Assembly (NCBI RefSeq): GCF_004348535.1
Contig: NZ_SMJX01000034.1
Span: 1 to 43,172 of the forward strand
DNA: 43,172 nucleotides
DNA from: Actinomadura sp. KC216
Lineage (GTDB): Bacteria; Actinomycetota; Actinomycetes; Streptosporangiales; Streptosporangiaceae
Direction: 5' to 3'
In this document: one piece after another, positions 33,082 through 43,172 of the stretch
Layout: each line of letters opens with the position of its first letter
Numbering within the stretch: position 1 is the first letter of the stretch
The notes under the pieces: model-generated
What the model was told of the DNA's origin: nothing
Database searches by the model: none
The model's input: only the letters and a program-made list of their open reading frames with translations
Position numbers and translations under genes: made by a program

Positions 33082-33103
33082 CAGTGGAAGATCGTGTCCA
33101 CTG
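33082..33103. promoter_or_regulatory. Inverted repeat before the STAND locus
   Basis: CAGTGGA (33082-33088) and TCCACTG (33097-33103) are perfect 7-bp arms with an 8-base spacer, ending 16 bases before the TTG start of the membrane protein. It could be an operator or a leader hairpin. No match to the Crp half-site is seen here. Confidence 0.4.
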
Positions 33104-33119
33104 GTGAGGACGGTGAAGG

Positions 33120-33611
33120 TTGGTTACCGCATTCCGTCCCGGACCGGACAAGGAGACGCCCGAGGACCTCCTCGGGCACGCCTGTACGCTGGTCCGGCTC
33201 TGCGGCCGGGACTCCGCCATCGCGGCGGTGTTCCTCGCCCTGGTGCTGGCGGGGACCGCGTCCCGGCTGGCGGCCGGCCCGCCGGGTCCCGCGGCGCTCG
33301 CGCTGCTCCCGGTGATGGCCGCGGCGTTCGCGGTCTCGGCCTCGTACGCGATCCGGTCGCGGCGGACGCTGCTGTCCGTGCTCGCCGCGGTCCGCGGCCG
33401 CACCGGCGCCCCGGTCGACCCCGGCGTACCGTGGACGCCGTTCGGGTCGGCGGCCGCGCTCGACGCCCGGGTCCGCGACGCGGAGCTGCGGCGGCTGCTG
33501 TCGGCGGCGCACCGCTGCGGCGAGCTGTCCTGGCAGGCCGTCGCGTGGGCGGCGGCGACCTCGGTGCTGTTCCTGTTCTGGACGATGGCGGCGGCGATGA
33601 CGGGAGGGTGA
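33120..33611 (+). CDS. Three-helix membrane protein, possibly related to Pycsar TM effectors
   Basis: A protein of 163 residues with helices at about 32-50, 58-78 and 140-160. A cytoplasmic segment of about 60 residues lies between the second and third. The layout (two helices, helical cytosolic linker, one terminal helix) and RDSAIAAVFLAL before helix 1 resemble the DUF5706/PycTM effector family, but the match is weak and I would not rely on it. Start TTG 33120 is the first possible after a stop, with GAGGA 9 bases upstream. It ends 4 bases before the large STAND gene, so the two are coupled. Confidence 0.55.
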   Translation: MVTAFRPGPDKETPEDLLGHACTLVRLCGRDSAIAAVFLALVLAGTASRLAAGPPGPAALALLPVMAAAFAVSASYAIRSRRTLLSVLAAVRGRTGAPVDPGVPWTPFGSAAALDARVRDAELRRLLSAAHRCGELSWQAVAWAAATSVLFLFWTMAAAMTGG

Positions 33612-33615
33612 CCGG

Positions 33616-36600
33616 GTGACCGACGACGTTCCCGCCGAGGGGATGCCCCCCGCTCCGCGGTTCAGCCTGGACGTCCGGCCGGGCAGCTTCTGGGAGCGGC
33701 TGGCCCCGACCGACCGGCAGGCCCTGCGCGCCATGGGCCGCCGCACCGACATCCCGCCCGGCGGCATGCTGTGCCACCAGGGCTCGGTCGCGCCCGCCGT
33801 GTACGTGGTGTTCAAGGCGTCGCCGCGCGCCGCCAGCAACGCCGTCGCCAAGGAGTTCGTCGACTCCAGCGACGGCGACGAGTCGATCATCGACCTGTTC
33901 GGGGCCGGGGATCTGGTCGGCGTTCTCGGCCCGTGGGGGCACCCGCAGCGCGGCACGGTCGCCGCGCTCGACCACGTCGCGGCGCTGCGCGTCGACCGCC
34001 GCAAGTTCCGCAGCCTGCTGGCCGCGAGCCCGCAGGTCGCCGAGGCGATGATGCACGCGATCTCCGAGAGCGTCACCTTCGGCGGGCGGCGGCACGCGGT
34101 CCGGGCCGCCGACCATCCGCAGCGGCTCGCCTACCACCTGCTGGAGCTGGCGCACCGGTTCGGCGAGCCCACCTCCGGGCAGGGCACCCGGATCCCGCTG
34201 AAGCTCAGCCAGGCGGAGCTGGCGAACTGGGCGGGGATCTCGCGCGAGACGCTGGTGCGATGGTTCCGGCTGTGGCGCTCCAGGGGCATCCTCGACCGCA
34301 GGCCGCGGCCGCTGACCGTCCTCGACACCGAGCGGCTGCGCCGTGCCGCGAGCCCCTGGGGGGACGAGTGGCCCGCCGCCGAGCACGAGCCCGCGCGCGA
34401 GCCCGAGGAGCCGGAGGAGCCCGGGGCCACCGCCGGGATCGCGGCGCGCGAGCCGGTGCGCCTGGCGGGCGGCGGGACGCCGGAGGTCCTGCTGCCCCCC
34501 GACAACCCTTACTTCGCGGGCCGCGCGATCAGCCTCGGGAAGCTGGACCTGCTGGTGGGCCAGTCCGAGTGGCCGCGCGCCGTGATCGTGCAGGGGATGG
34601 CGGGGGTCGGCAAGACGACGCTGGCGCTGCACTGGGCGCACCGGGTCGTCGACCGGTTCCCCGACGGCGTCCTGTTCGCCGACCTGCGCGGTACGCGGCG
34701 CAGCCCCGTCACCCCCGCCGAGGCGATGGGGCAGGTACTGCGCGCGGCGGGCGTGCCCGGCGACCAGCTTCCGCGGACGGAGGCCGAGCTCGCGGCGCAG
34801 TGCCGCTCGCTGCTGGCCGACCGGCGGATGCTGCTGATCCTCGACAACGCGTCCCGGCCCGAGCAGATCCGGCCGCTGCTGGCCGCGGCGACGTCCGGGC
34901 TGGTCGTCGTGACGAGCCGGCGGCGGCTGCCCGACCTGCTCGAAGGCGCCGACATCCGGACGCTGGAGCTGGGGGAGATGGCGACGCAGGAGGCCGTCGA
35001 CCTGATCTCCAACGTGCTCGGGCCGGGGGACGCCCGCGTCCGGGACGAGCACAAGGCCGTCGTGCGCCTCGCCCGAGAATGCGGCCACCTGCCGCTCGCG
35101 CTCGGCGTCATGGCGGGGCGGCTGGCCGAGAACCCCGGCGAGTCCATCGCGGCGACCGTCCGGCAGCTGGCCGAGCGGGACGTGCAGGACGCGCCCGGCC
35201 TGACCGCCGCCGGGCTGAGCGAGGGCGCCTCGCACGGCGCGTCCGGGCCCGGGTTGCAGGCCGTGCTGAGCCCGACGTTCGACGTCGCCTACCGGAGCCT
35301 GCGCGGTGACCAGCGGGAGGCGTTCCGCAGGATCGGCTTGATCACCGGCCCCGACTTCACCCCCGCCGCGCTCGCCGCCTTGCAGGACCGGACGGTGGAC
35401 GAGGCCCGTGAATGCCTGGAGGGGCTGCGGCAGGCGTATCTCGTCCAGGACGTGCGGCCGGGCCGGTACCGGATGCACGACCTGCTGCGCGAGTTCGCCC
35501 GCGAGCGCGGCCTGCGGGAGGACTCCGACGGGGAGCTGATGGCGGCGCAGCGGCGGCTGCTGGCCGGATACCTCGCCGAGGCGCGCGGGGCGGGGGCGGC
35601 GCTGGCGACGCGGCCCCGCCCGGCGGTGCACCGGAGGGAGGCGCGCAGCCGCCCGTCCACGCCCGCCGAGCGCGTGGCCGGGCTCGCCTGGTTCGAGTCC
35701 GAGCGGCGCAACCTCGTCGCCGCCGTGCACCAGGCCGCGCGGCTCGGCCTGCACCGCACGTGCTGGGAGCTGGCCGACGCCCTGTTCGACTTCCAGGAGT
35801 TCCGGCGCTACAGCGAGGACAACATCGCCGTCCACCAGGCGGGCCTGCACGCGGCCCGCACCGAGGAGGACTGGGCGGCGGCGGCCGTCATGCTGCACAA
35901 CCTGGCGATGGCGCATTTCGAGCTGGGCGGGTCCGTCCAGGCCATCGGGTACGGGGAGGACGCGCGGCGCGGGTTCCGGGCCGTCGACCCGCCCGACCGG
36001 TACGGGGAGGCGGTCACCTTCGCGACCCTCGCCGACGTGCACGTGGCGCTGGGCCGCTACCTCACGGCGATCGACCACGCGCAACGGTCCCTGAGCATCC
36101 ACGAGCAACTGCGCGACGAGGGAGGGGACCAGGGGGACAGGGGAGTCGCCAAGGCCCACGACACGCTCGCCCGCGCCTACCTGGGCCTCGGTGACTACGA
36201 GAAGGCTCTCTACCACGCCGCCAAGGCGCTGAGCGTGCGGCGCCGTGTCGACGACCAGCCCGGTGTGGCGGAGACGCTCCTCACCGTCGCGCAGGTCCAC
36301 CGGCGGCAGGGGAACGTCCACGAGGCGGTGTCGCACGCGCTGGAGGCCCTCTACATCCGGCAGGAACTCGCCGACATGCACGGCGCCGCGCAGGCGCTCA
36401 CGGAACTGGCGCGCATGAACGCCGCGCTCGGCCTGCGCGACATGGCCCAGCAGGACGCCGAGCAGGCCCTGCGCACCTACCGCGCCTTGGGCGCACGCCA
36501 CGGCGAGGCCCGCACGCTGACCACGCTCGGCATGCTCATGTGCGACGCCACCAGGTTCGCCGAGGCGTTCACCTACTGCGGGCAGGCGCTGCGCCTGCAC

Positions 36601-37476
36601 CGCGACACCAGCGACCGGCACGGCGAGGCGGAGGCGCTGGCGCAGATCGGGATCGTCCACTGGCGGCTCGGCCGGTACCGGGAGGCGCGCGAGCACCTGC
36701 TGCGCGCCGTGGAGATCCGCCGCGAGATCGGCGACCAGCACGGCGAGGCCCACGACCTGGAGCACCTGTCGGTCGTCATGCGGCGCCTCAGCCGCCACCA
36801 AGAAGCGTTCGTGCTGGGGCTGGAGGCCCTGGACCTGTGGCACCAGCTCGGCGCGCAGGGCGGGCTCGCCGGGACGCTCGGCAGCCTGGCCCGCACCTAC
36901 TCCCACCTCGGCCTGCCCGAGGACGCCGAGCGCGCCGCACGGCAGGCGCTGAAGATCCGCGAGGACGGCGGCGACTGGTACGGCCTCGGCGTCGGCAAGG
37001 ACACCCTCGCCGCCGTGCTCCGCCGCGCCGGACGCCCCGAAGAGGCCCTGGAGCGGGAACTGGAGGCACTGCGCTACCTGCGCGAGGTCGGCGACCGGCA
37101 CTCCGAGGGCACCGCACTCGTCCACCTCGCGGTGATCCACCTCGACCTCGGCCACGCCGACGAGGCCCTGGAGACCGGACGGCTCGCCCTGGACCTGGCG
37201 ACCGAGCTGGGCGACACCCGCGAGCAGGCGTACGCGCTGCACACCATGGCGCGCGCGTCGCAGCTGCTCGGCAAGCACGCCCGCGCCGTCGAGCACGTCA
37301 ACGCCGAGATCGTCATCCGCCGCGACATGGACGACCAGCGGGGCCTGCGCCGCGCGCTGGAACTGCTGCGCGACTCCCATCTCGCGCTCGGCGACCGGGC
37401 CGCGGCCGACGACTGCGTCCGCCGCGTCCGCGCCCTCGACAGCTGGCTCGAATCGGACCGGTCGCTCGATGTGTGA
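33616..37476 (+). CDS. Crp/Fnr module fused to NB-ARC ATPase and TPR array (STAND regulator)
   Basis: A protein of 1286 residues. Domains in order: a cyclic-nucleotide-binding-like beta-barrel (about 24-150); a Crp winged helix with LSQAELANWAGISRETLVRWF (197-217); an acidic linker (250-290); an NB-ARC ATPase with Walker A GMAGVGKTT (327-335), Walker B LLILDN (406-411), VVTSRRR, CGHLPLAL (GxP) and an MHD motif at 620-622; then a long TPR array (about 770-1275) of 40-residue repeats. The plan is that of AfsR-type regulators with a Crp module in place of SARP. The phosphate-binding cassette reads GDLVGVLG, without the usual glutamate, so nucleotide binding is doubtful. GTG 33616 has GGGAGGG upstream. 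Confidence 0.85.
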   Translation: MTDDVPAEGMPPAPRFSLDVRPGSFWERLAPTDRQALRAMGRRTDIPPGGMLCHQGSVAPAVYVVFKASPRAASNAVAKEFVDSSDGDESIIDLFGAGDLVGVLGPWGHPQRGTVAALDHVAALRVDRRKFRSLLAASPQVAEAMMHAISESVTFGGRRHAVRAADHPQRLAYHLLELAHRFGEPTSGQGTRIPLKLSQAELANWAGISRETLVRWFRLWRSRGILDRRPRPLTVLDTERLRRAASPWGDEWPAAEHEPAREPEEPEEPGATAGIAAREPVRLAGGGTPEVLLPPDNPYFAGRAISLGKLDLLVGQSEWPRAVIVQGMAGVGKTTLALHWAHRVVDRFPDGVLFADLRGTRRSPVTPAEAMGQVLRAAGVPGDQLPRTEAELAAQCRSLLADRRMLLILDNASRPEQIRPLLAAATSGLVVVTSRRRLPDLLEGADIRTLELGEMATQEAVDLISNVLGPGDARVRDEHKAVVRLARECGHLPLALGVMAGRLAENPGESIAATVRQLAERDVQDAPGLTAAGLSEGASHGASGPGLQAVLSPTFDVAYRSLRGDQREAFRRIGLITGPDFTPAALAALQDRTVDEARECLEGLRQAYLVQDVRPGRYRMHDLLREFARERGLREDSDGELMAAQRRLLAGYLAEARGAGAALATRPRPAVHRREARSRPSTPAERVAGLAWFESERRNLVAAVHQAARLGLHRTCWELADALFDFQEFRRYSEDNIAVHQAGLHAARTEEDWAAAAVMLHNLAMAHFELGGSVQAIGYGEDARRGFRAVDPPDRYGEAVTFATLADVHVALGRYLTAIDHAQRSLSIHEQLRDEGGDQGDRGVAKAHDTLARAYLGLGDYEKALYHAAKALSVRRRVDDQPGVAETLLTVAQVHRRQGNVHEAVSHALEALYIRQELADMHGAAQALTELARMNAALGLRDMAQQDAEQALRTYRALGARHGEARTLTTLGMLMCDATRFAEAFTYCGQALRLHRDTSDRHGEAEALAQIGIVHWRLGRYREAREHLLRAVEIRREIGDQHGEAHDLEHLSVVMRRLSRHQEAFVLGLEALDLWHQLGAQGGLAGTLGSLARTYSHLGLPEDAERAARQALKIREDGGDWYGLGVGKDTLAAVLRRAGRPEEALERELEALRYLREVGDRHSEGTALVHLAVIHLDLGHADEALETGRLALDLATELGDTREQAYALHTMARASQLLGKHARAVEHVNAEIVIRRDMDDQRGLRRALELLRDSHLALGDRAAADDCVRRVRALDSWLESDRSLDV

Positions 37477-37529
37477 CACCAGCACGCCAAGACGTGTGAC
37501 ATAAGCCCTACGACATGTGACATAAGACC
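37468..37529 (+). repeat. Three direct repeats with Crp half-sites before the Crp/Fnr gene
   Basis: TGTGACA occurs at 37472-37478, 37495-37501 and 37516-37522, spaced 23 and 21 bases. Copies two and three share 16 of 18 bases (37491-37508 and 37512-37529); the first overlaps the stop codon of the STAND gene. TGTGA is the classical Crp half-site, here in direct rather than inverted order, on one face of the helix, directly upstream of a Crp/Fnr gene. Tandem operator binding is likely. Confidence 0.7.
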
Positions 37530-37615
37530 TAGTCCATCGGCGCAGCGCCGCGTTCACTGGACCGTGACGGACCGCTGGGGGCCTGTCCCGGCCCGGGTTC
37601 GGCGGAGGAGGCGAG

Positions 37616-38356
37616 ATGGAGACCACCCGGTTCTGGGACGTGCTGCCCGCGCGCGCCCGGGAGGCGCTGCTGCGGGCCGGTGCCCCGGTGGTGATCAGGC
37701 CGGGCGCGTTCCTCATGCGCGAGCACACCCGCGCGTCCCAGGTCTTCGTGCTGCGCGCCGGCGCCGTGAAGGTGTGGGTGGACCGCGACGGAGACATGGC
37801 CATCCTGGACGTCCTCGGCCCCGGCGACCTGGTCGGGGAGATGGAGGCCGTGGACGGCGGCGTCCGGCACGCCAACGTCGAGGCGGTGACCCGCGTGGAG
37901 GCGCTCGTGCTGCCCGCCGCGCGGTTCCGGGCCGTCCTGGACGCGCATCCCGGCTCGGTGTGGGCGGTCGCCGCCGTCCTGTCCGAGCGGCTGCGCGACT
38001 CCAACGACATGCGCGTCGCGCACTTCCCCGACGACCCCGAGCGGCGCCTCGCGACCCGGCTGCTGCGCCTGGTGTCGCGCTTCGGCTCCCCGGTCAAGGA
38101 GGACCGCCCGGACGGCGCGGCCGTCCCCGACGGCGTTCCCCTGGAGCAGGACGCCGTGCTGGACGAGGGCGGCGTCCAGGTCAGGGTGCCCGTCTCCCAG
38201 CAGGACCTCGGCCGCTGGGCCGGCATGGGCCGCCGGAAGGTCGCGCAGATCCTCGCCGCCGAACCCGTCCGCGGCGGGCTGACCGTGGCCCGCAACTCGA
38301 TCGTCGTCCGCTCCGTCGACGCGCTGCACCGCCTCGCGGGCCACGACACCGACTAA
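37616..38356 (+). CDS. Crp/Fnr family transcription regulator
   Basis: A regulator of 246 residues. The N-terminal sensor has DMAILDVLGPGDLVGEMEAVDGG, with the glutamate of the phosphate-binding cassette, and VRHANVEAV with an arginine, so it keeps the features the fused neighbour has lost. The C-terminal winged helix reads VSQQDLGRWAGMGRRKVAQIL. It differs enough from the fused protein to be a separate paralog, not a recent copy. ATG 37616 has GGAGGAGG upstream. It lies 139 bp after the STAND gene, behind the TGTGACA repeats, and is the natural candidate to bind them. Confidence 0.88.
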   Translation: METTRFWDVLPARAREALLRAGAPVVIRPGAFLMREHTRASQVFVLRAGAVKVWVDRDGDMAILDVLGPGDLVGEMEAVDGGVRHANVEAVTRVEALVLPAARFRAVLDAHPGSVWAVAAVLSERLRDSNDMRVAHFPDDPERRLATRLLRLVSRFGSPVKEDRPDGAAVPDGVPLEQDAVLDEGGVQVRVPVSQQDLGRWAGMGRRKVAQILAAEPVRGGLTVARNSIVVRSVDALHRLAGHDTD

Positions 38357-38413
38357 CCGTCCGCCAGCCCCCGCCCACCGCCATTCAATGGACGAGCTCC
38401 GCTCGACCGACCT

Positions 38414-39169
38414 CTAGAAGCCCGTGGTCTCGTGTGGCCACGGGGGCGGGACCGGCAGCGGCCCGTCCGGGCGGAGGCTCACCCCGGCGCCGTCGGAGCG
38501 GCCGCTCAGCCAGCCGAGCAGCGCCCGCCCCGACCCGGACGCCTCCGGCCCGCCGGGCGCCCAGCCCAGGTCGGCGGACTCGCCGGAGTCGGTCGCGGTG
38601 ATCCGGAGCCCGGCGAGCTCCCCGCGGAGCTTCTCGGAGAGCGCGGTCATGTCCGTGAGCGTCCTGCCGAGCGCCCACCGGACGTAGGGCTCGGGCCAGT
38701 CGGCGGGCCCGTACCCGGCGGCGAGGTCGACGTGGTGCGCCTCCACCTCGTGCCAGCGCCGATACAGCACGTACCAGGCGGGATGCGGCCAGCCCTGCAT
38801 CGCCTTCACCGGCACGTTCCACGCGTCCTCGGGCATCGCCCTGGCCTGCTCGGTGAACCGGGCCTGCGTCGCGCGGACGTCCTCGATCAGCTCGTCGCGC
38901 CCGCGTCCCGCGCCCGCCTCCAGGTCGGCGTTGCGGGCGTCCAGGCTCGGGTACTGCGGGATCTCCACGCCCGTCCGCGCCCATTCGAGGAGGTTCCACA
39001 GCGAATCGGCGTTGCGGGCGATATGGGTCGCCACATGGCCGCGGCTCCACCCCGGCAGCGCGGACGGGGCGCGCAGATCCCGGTCGCCGAGTTTCGACAG
39101 CGTCCCGACGATCCGCTCCACGCCCGGACCCAGCTCGTCGATGACCTCGCGCCATGCCGGCCAAGCCAT
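38414..39169 (-). CDS. Mycothiol-dependent maleylpyruvate isomerase family protein
   Basis: A protein of 251 residues of the DinB/MDMPI superfamily. LPGWSRGHVATHIARNADSLWNLLEWARTG (about 40-70) is the N-terminal signature with a metal histidine, and YRRWHEVEAHHVDLAAGYGP supplies the later histidines; a smaller C-terminal domain follows. Family members use mycothiol or detoxify electrophiles; the exact substrate is unknown. The ATG at 39169 has GGGAGGG directly upstream and is preferred over the longer frame from 39202. It is divergent from the MBL gene at 39243. Confidence 0.82.
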   Translation of the reverse strand: MAWPAWREVIDELGPGVERIVGTLSKLGDRDLRAPSALPGWSRGHVATHIARNADSLWNLLEWARTGVEIPQYPSLDARNADLEAGAGRGRDELIEDVRATQARFTEQARAMPEDAWNVPVKAMQGWPHPAWYVLYRRWHEVEAHHVDLAAGYGPADWPEPYVRWALGRTLTDMTALSEKLRGELAGLRITATDSGESADLGWAPGGPEASGSGRALLGWLSGRSDGAGVSLRPDGPLPVPPPWPHETTGF

Positions 39170-39229
39170 GAGACCCTCCCTCGCCCGGAAAAGAGCCTCC
39201 ATCCTGTCGCACGCGTCCGCGCCGTGTCA

Positions 39230-39242
39230 CACAATGGCGATC
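39230..39242 (+). promoter_or_regulatory. Probable leaderless promoter -10 for the zinc-ribbon MBL gene
   Basis: CACAAT (39230-39235) is seven bases before ATG 39243 with no ribosome site. Hexamer and spacing are the same as before the gene at 4154. Confidence 0.5.
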
Positions 39243-40034
39243 ATGGAGCATCCGATCTGCCTGACCTGCGGTGTCCAGTACGCCGGGCCCCGCCCCGACT
39301 GCCCGATCTGCGAGGACGAGCGCCAGTACGTCGGCTGGGACGGCCAGCGCTGGACGACCCTGGACGAGCTGCGCGCCGACCACCGCGGCGAGGTCGCCGA
39401 GGAGGGGCCGGGCGTCGTCGGGATCGGCTGCGAGCCGCCCACCGCCATCGGCCAGCGGGCCCTGCTGGTGCGCGCGCCGTCCGGGAACGTCCTCTGGGAC
39501 ATGATCACCTATATCGACGACGACCTGGTGCGCCAGGTCGAGGAGCTGGGCGGCGTCTCCGCCATCGCGATCAGCCATCCGCACTTCTACGGCAGCATGA
39601 TCGAGTGGGCGCACGCGTTCGACGCGCCCGTCTACATCCACGAGGCCGACCGCCGCTGGGTGGCGCGCCCCGACGACGCCGTCGTGTACTGGACGGGCGA
39701 CACCCACGAACTGGCCGACGGCCTTACCCTCGTCAACGCGGGCGTCCACTTCGACGGCGGCCAGGTCCTGCACTGGCGCGACGCCCGCGCGGTGTTCTCC
39801 GGCGACATCCTCCAGGTCGTCAACGACCGCGACTGGGTCAGCTTCATGTACAGCTACCCGAACCTCATCCCGGAGCGTCCCCGGACCGTCCGCCGCGCCC
39901 TGCGCCTGCTGGAGCCCTACGACTTCGACCGCGTCTACGGCGCCTGGTGGAGGAAGATCGTCTACACGGACGGCAAGCAGGCCGTCCGGCGCTCCGCCGA
40001 CCGCTACCTCGCCTACGCCCTCGACGACGAGTAG
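39243..40034 (+). CDS. MBL-fold protein with N-terminal zinc-ribbon-like motif
   Basis: A protein of 263 residues. The N-terminus has two CxxC pairs (C6, C9 and C20, C23) that look like a zinc ribbon. The MBL-like domain follows, but the metal motif reads SHPHFYGS (H112, H114) without the D-H of HxHxDH. FSGDILQVV keeps the downstream aspartate. A non-standard or single metal site, or loss of hydrolase activity, is possible. Similar proteins are found beside maleylpyruvate isomerase-like genes and uvrA in actinobacteria. ATG 39243 is apparently leaderless. Confidence 0.75.
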   Translation: MEHPICLTCGVQYAGPRPDCPICEDERQYVGWDGQRWTTLDELRADHRGEVAEEGPGVVGIGCEPPTAIGQRALLVRAPSGNVLWDMITYIDDDLVRQVEELGGVSAIAISHPHFYGSMIEWAHAFDAPVYIHEADRRWVARPDDAVVYWTGDTHELADGLTLVNAGVHFDGGQVLHWRDARAVFSGDILQVVNDRDWVSFMYSYPNLIPERPRTVRRALRLLEPYDFDRVYGAWWRKIVYTDGKQAVRRSADRYLAYALDDE

Positions 40035-40076
40035 CTCACACCGGCAGGGCACGCGGGGGCGTTCCGGTGGCGGGTG

Positions 40077-40096
40077 GTGTTCGAACACGTGTACGG
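40077..40096. promoter_or_regulatory. Candidate SOS (LexA) box upstream of uvrA
   Basis: TCGAACACGTGTACGG (40081-40096) matches the actinobacterial LexA consensus TCGAAC-N4-GTTCGA at 10 of 12 fixed positions. It overlaps the perfect 12-bp palindrome GTGTTCGAACAC (40077-40088). It lies 159 bases before the uvrA start, leaving a long leader, so another promoter further down may also exist. Confidence 0.5.
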
Positions 40097-40137
40097 TGCG
40101 AGAGTGCCGCCCGGACGGGCGGGGAGCATCGTGAAAT

Positions 40138-40154
40138 GCGGCGGCGACCGCCGC
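40138..40154 (+). other. Hairpin in the uvrA leader
   Basis: GCGGCGG (40138-40144) and CCGCCGC (40148-40154) form a 7-bp stem with a 3-base loop. Its place between the SOS-like box and the gene would let it act on an SOS-driven transcript; a plain structural role is equally possible. Confidence 0.3.
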
Positions 40155-40254
40155 TGTTATGGCCTCGGGGGATTCTGTCGCACCCCCTGGCTAGCCTTGA
40201 GACCGACGTGTCTCTCCCCATCGCCGCGCCCAGAAGAGGAACCGGAAGAACGCC

Positions 40255-43092
<2,838 letters not shown>

Positions 43093-43117
43093 CCGGCGGC
43101 CGGTTCGGGACACGGCT

Positions 43118-43149
43118 TAAAAATCATCCGGAACGGCTGAACCGTCCGG
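43118..43149 (-). terminator. Probable intrinsic terminator for a gene entering from the right
   Basis: On the reverse strand a stem of about 8 bp with one bulged base (43149-43128) is followed by a short T-rich run (GATTTTTAAG, 43125-43116). This looks like a rho-independent terminator for a reverse gene beyond the window; on the forward strand the same hairpin could end uvrA, but without a T-run. Confidence 0.5.
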
Positions 43150-43172
43150 GTGGGCGGGGCCGTGTTGTGGGG

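Noticed and set aside
33124..38349. Reverse-strand open frame of 1741 codons opposite the STAND locus
   Set aside because: It mirrors the third-position GC pattern of the forward genes, is low in complexity, shows no domain, and the forward genes have clear motifs and ribosome sites.

Overview
The window is about 72-75% GC by eye, with strong G/C at third codon positions, GTG and TTG starts, mycothiol-dependent enzyme families and the tlyA-nadK-recN-steA-steB gene order. This points to a filamentous actinobacterium. A Streptosporangiales/Thermomonosporaceae (Actinomadura-like) host is my best guess from sequence flavour, not a proven placement. I saw no rRNA, tRNA, CRISPR array, insertion sequence or phage gene.

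Layout. 1-2.4 kb: the 5' part of a sugar-porter MFS gene (reverse), divergent from a NarK-like MFS gene, then a small CopD-like membrane protein. 2.5-5.5 kb: an oxidoreductase, a rhodanese, a YfcE-type phosphoesterase, and a reverse pair of DUF2752 and CD225 membrane proteins. 5.9-11.5 kb: a very long RG-rich TPR protein, an MBL-fold hydrolase, a DUF1015 protein, a short TPR protein and a HAD-IIA phosphatase. 11.7-22.3 kb: an SCP2-like gene (reverse), then a long forward block of a small conserved protein, tlyA, nadK, recN, steA, a steB/mctB-like gene, a MraY/WecA-like transferase, murJ and a GT4 glycosyltransferase. This block joins rRNA methylation, NAD(P) supply and recombination repair to septation and cell-wall export. 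22.3-26.1 kb: a TerC family gene behind a clear yybP-ykoY manganese riboswitch, a two-domain acyl-CoA dehydrogenase, and a small membrane protein. 26.2-28.5 kb: a MoxR ATPase and VWA protein pair. 28.4-32.9 kb: a drug-efflux-type MFS gene divergent from an HxlR regulator with paired operators, then a TetR/SPW pair, a P-loop protein and a second MBL protein. 33.1-38.4 kb: the most unusual locus. 38.4-43.1 kb: a mycothiol-dependent isomerase-like protein, an MBL protein with a zinc-ribbon-like N-terminus, and uvrA with a candidate SOS box.

The best candidate for an undescribed system is 33120-38356. It encodes a three-helix membrane protein, a 1286-residue protein that joins a Crp/Fnr sensor and DNA-binding module to an NB-ARC ATPase and a long TPR array, and a stand-alone Crp/Fnr regulator. 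The regulator gene is preceded by three direct repeats built on TGTGACA, the classical Crp half-site. The large protein looks like an AfsR-type STAND regulator whose SARP domain has been replaced by a Crp module. A link to cyclic-nucleotide signalling or phage defence is inference only; no cyclase gene is present.

Seven genes (2539, 3449, 4154, 9933 reverse, 26104 reverse, 29918, 39243) carry a -10-like hexamer 6-7 nt before the start codon and no Shine-Dalgarno sequence, so they are probably leaderless. Long antisense ORFs throughout are composition shadows and are omitted.
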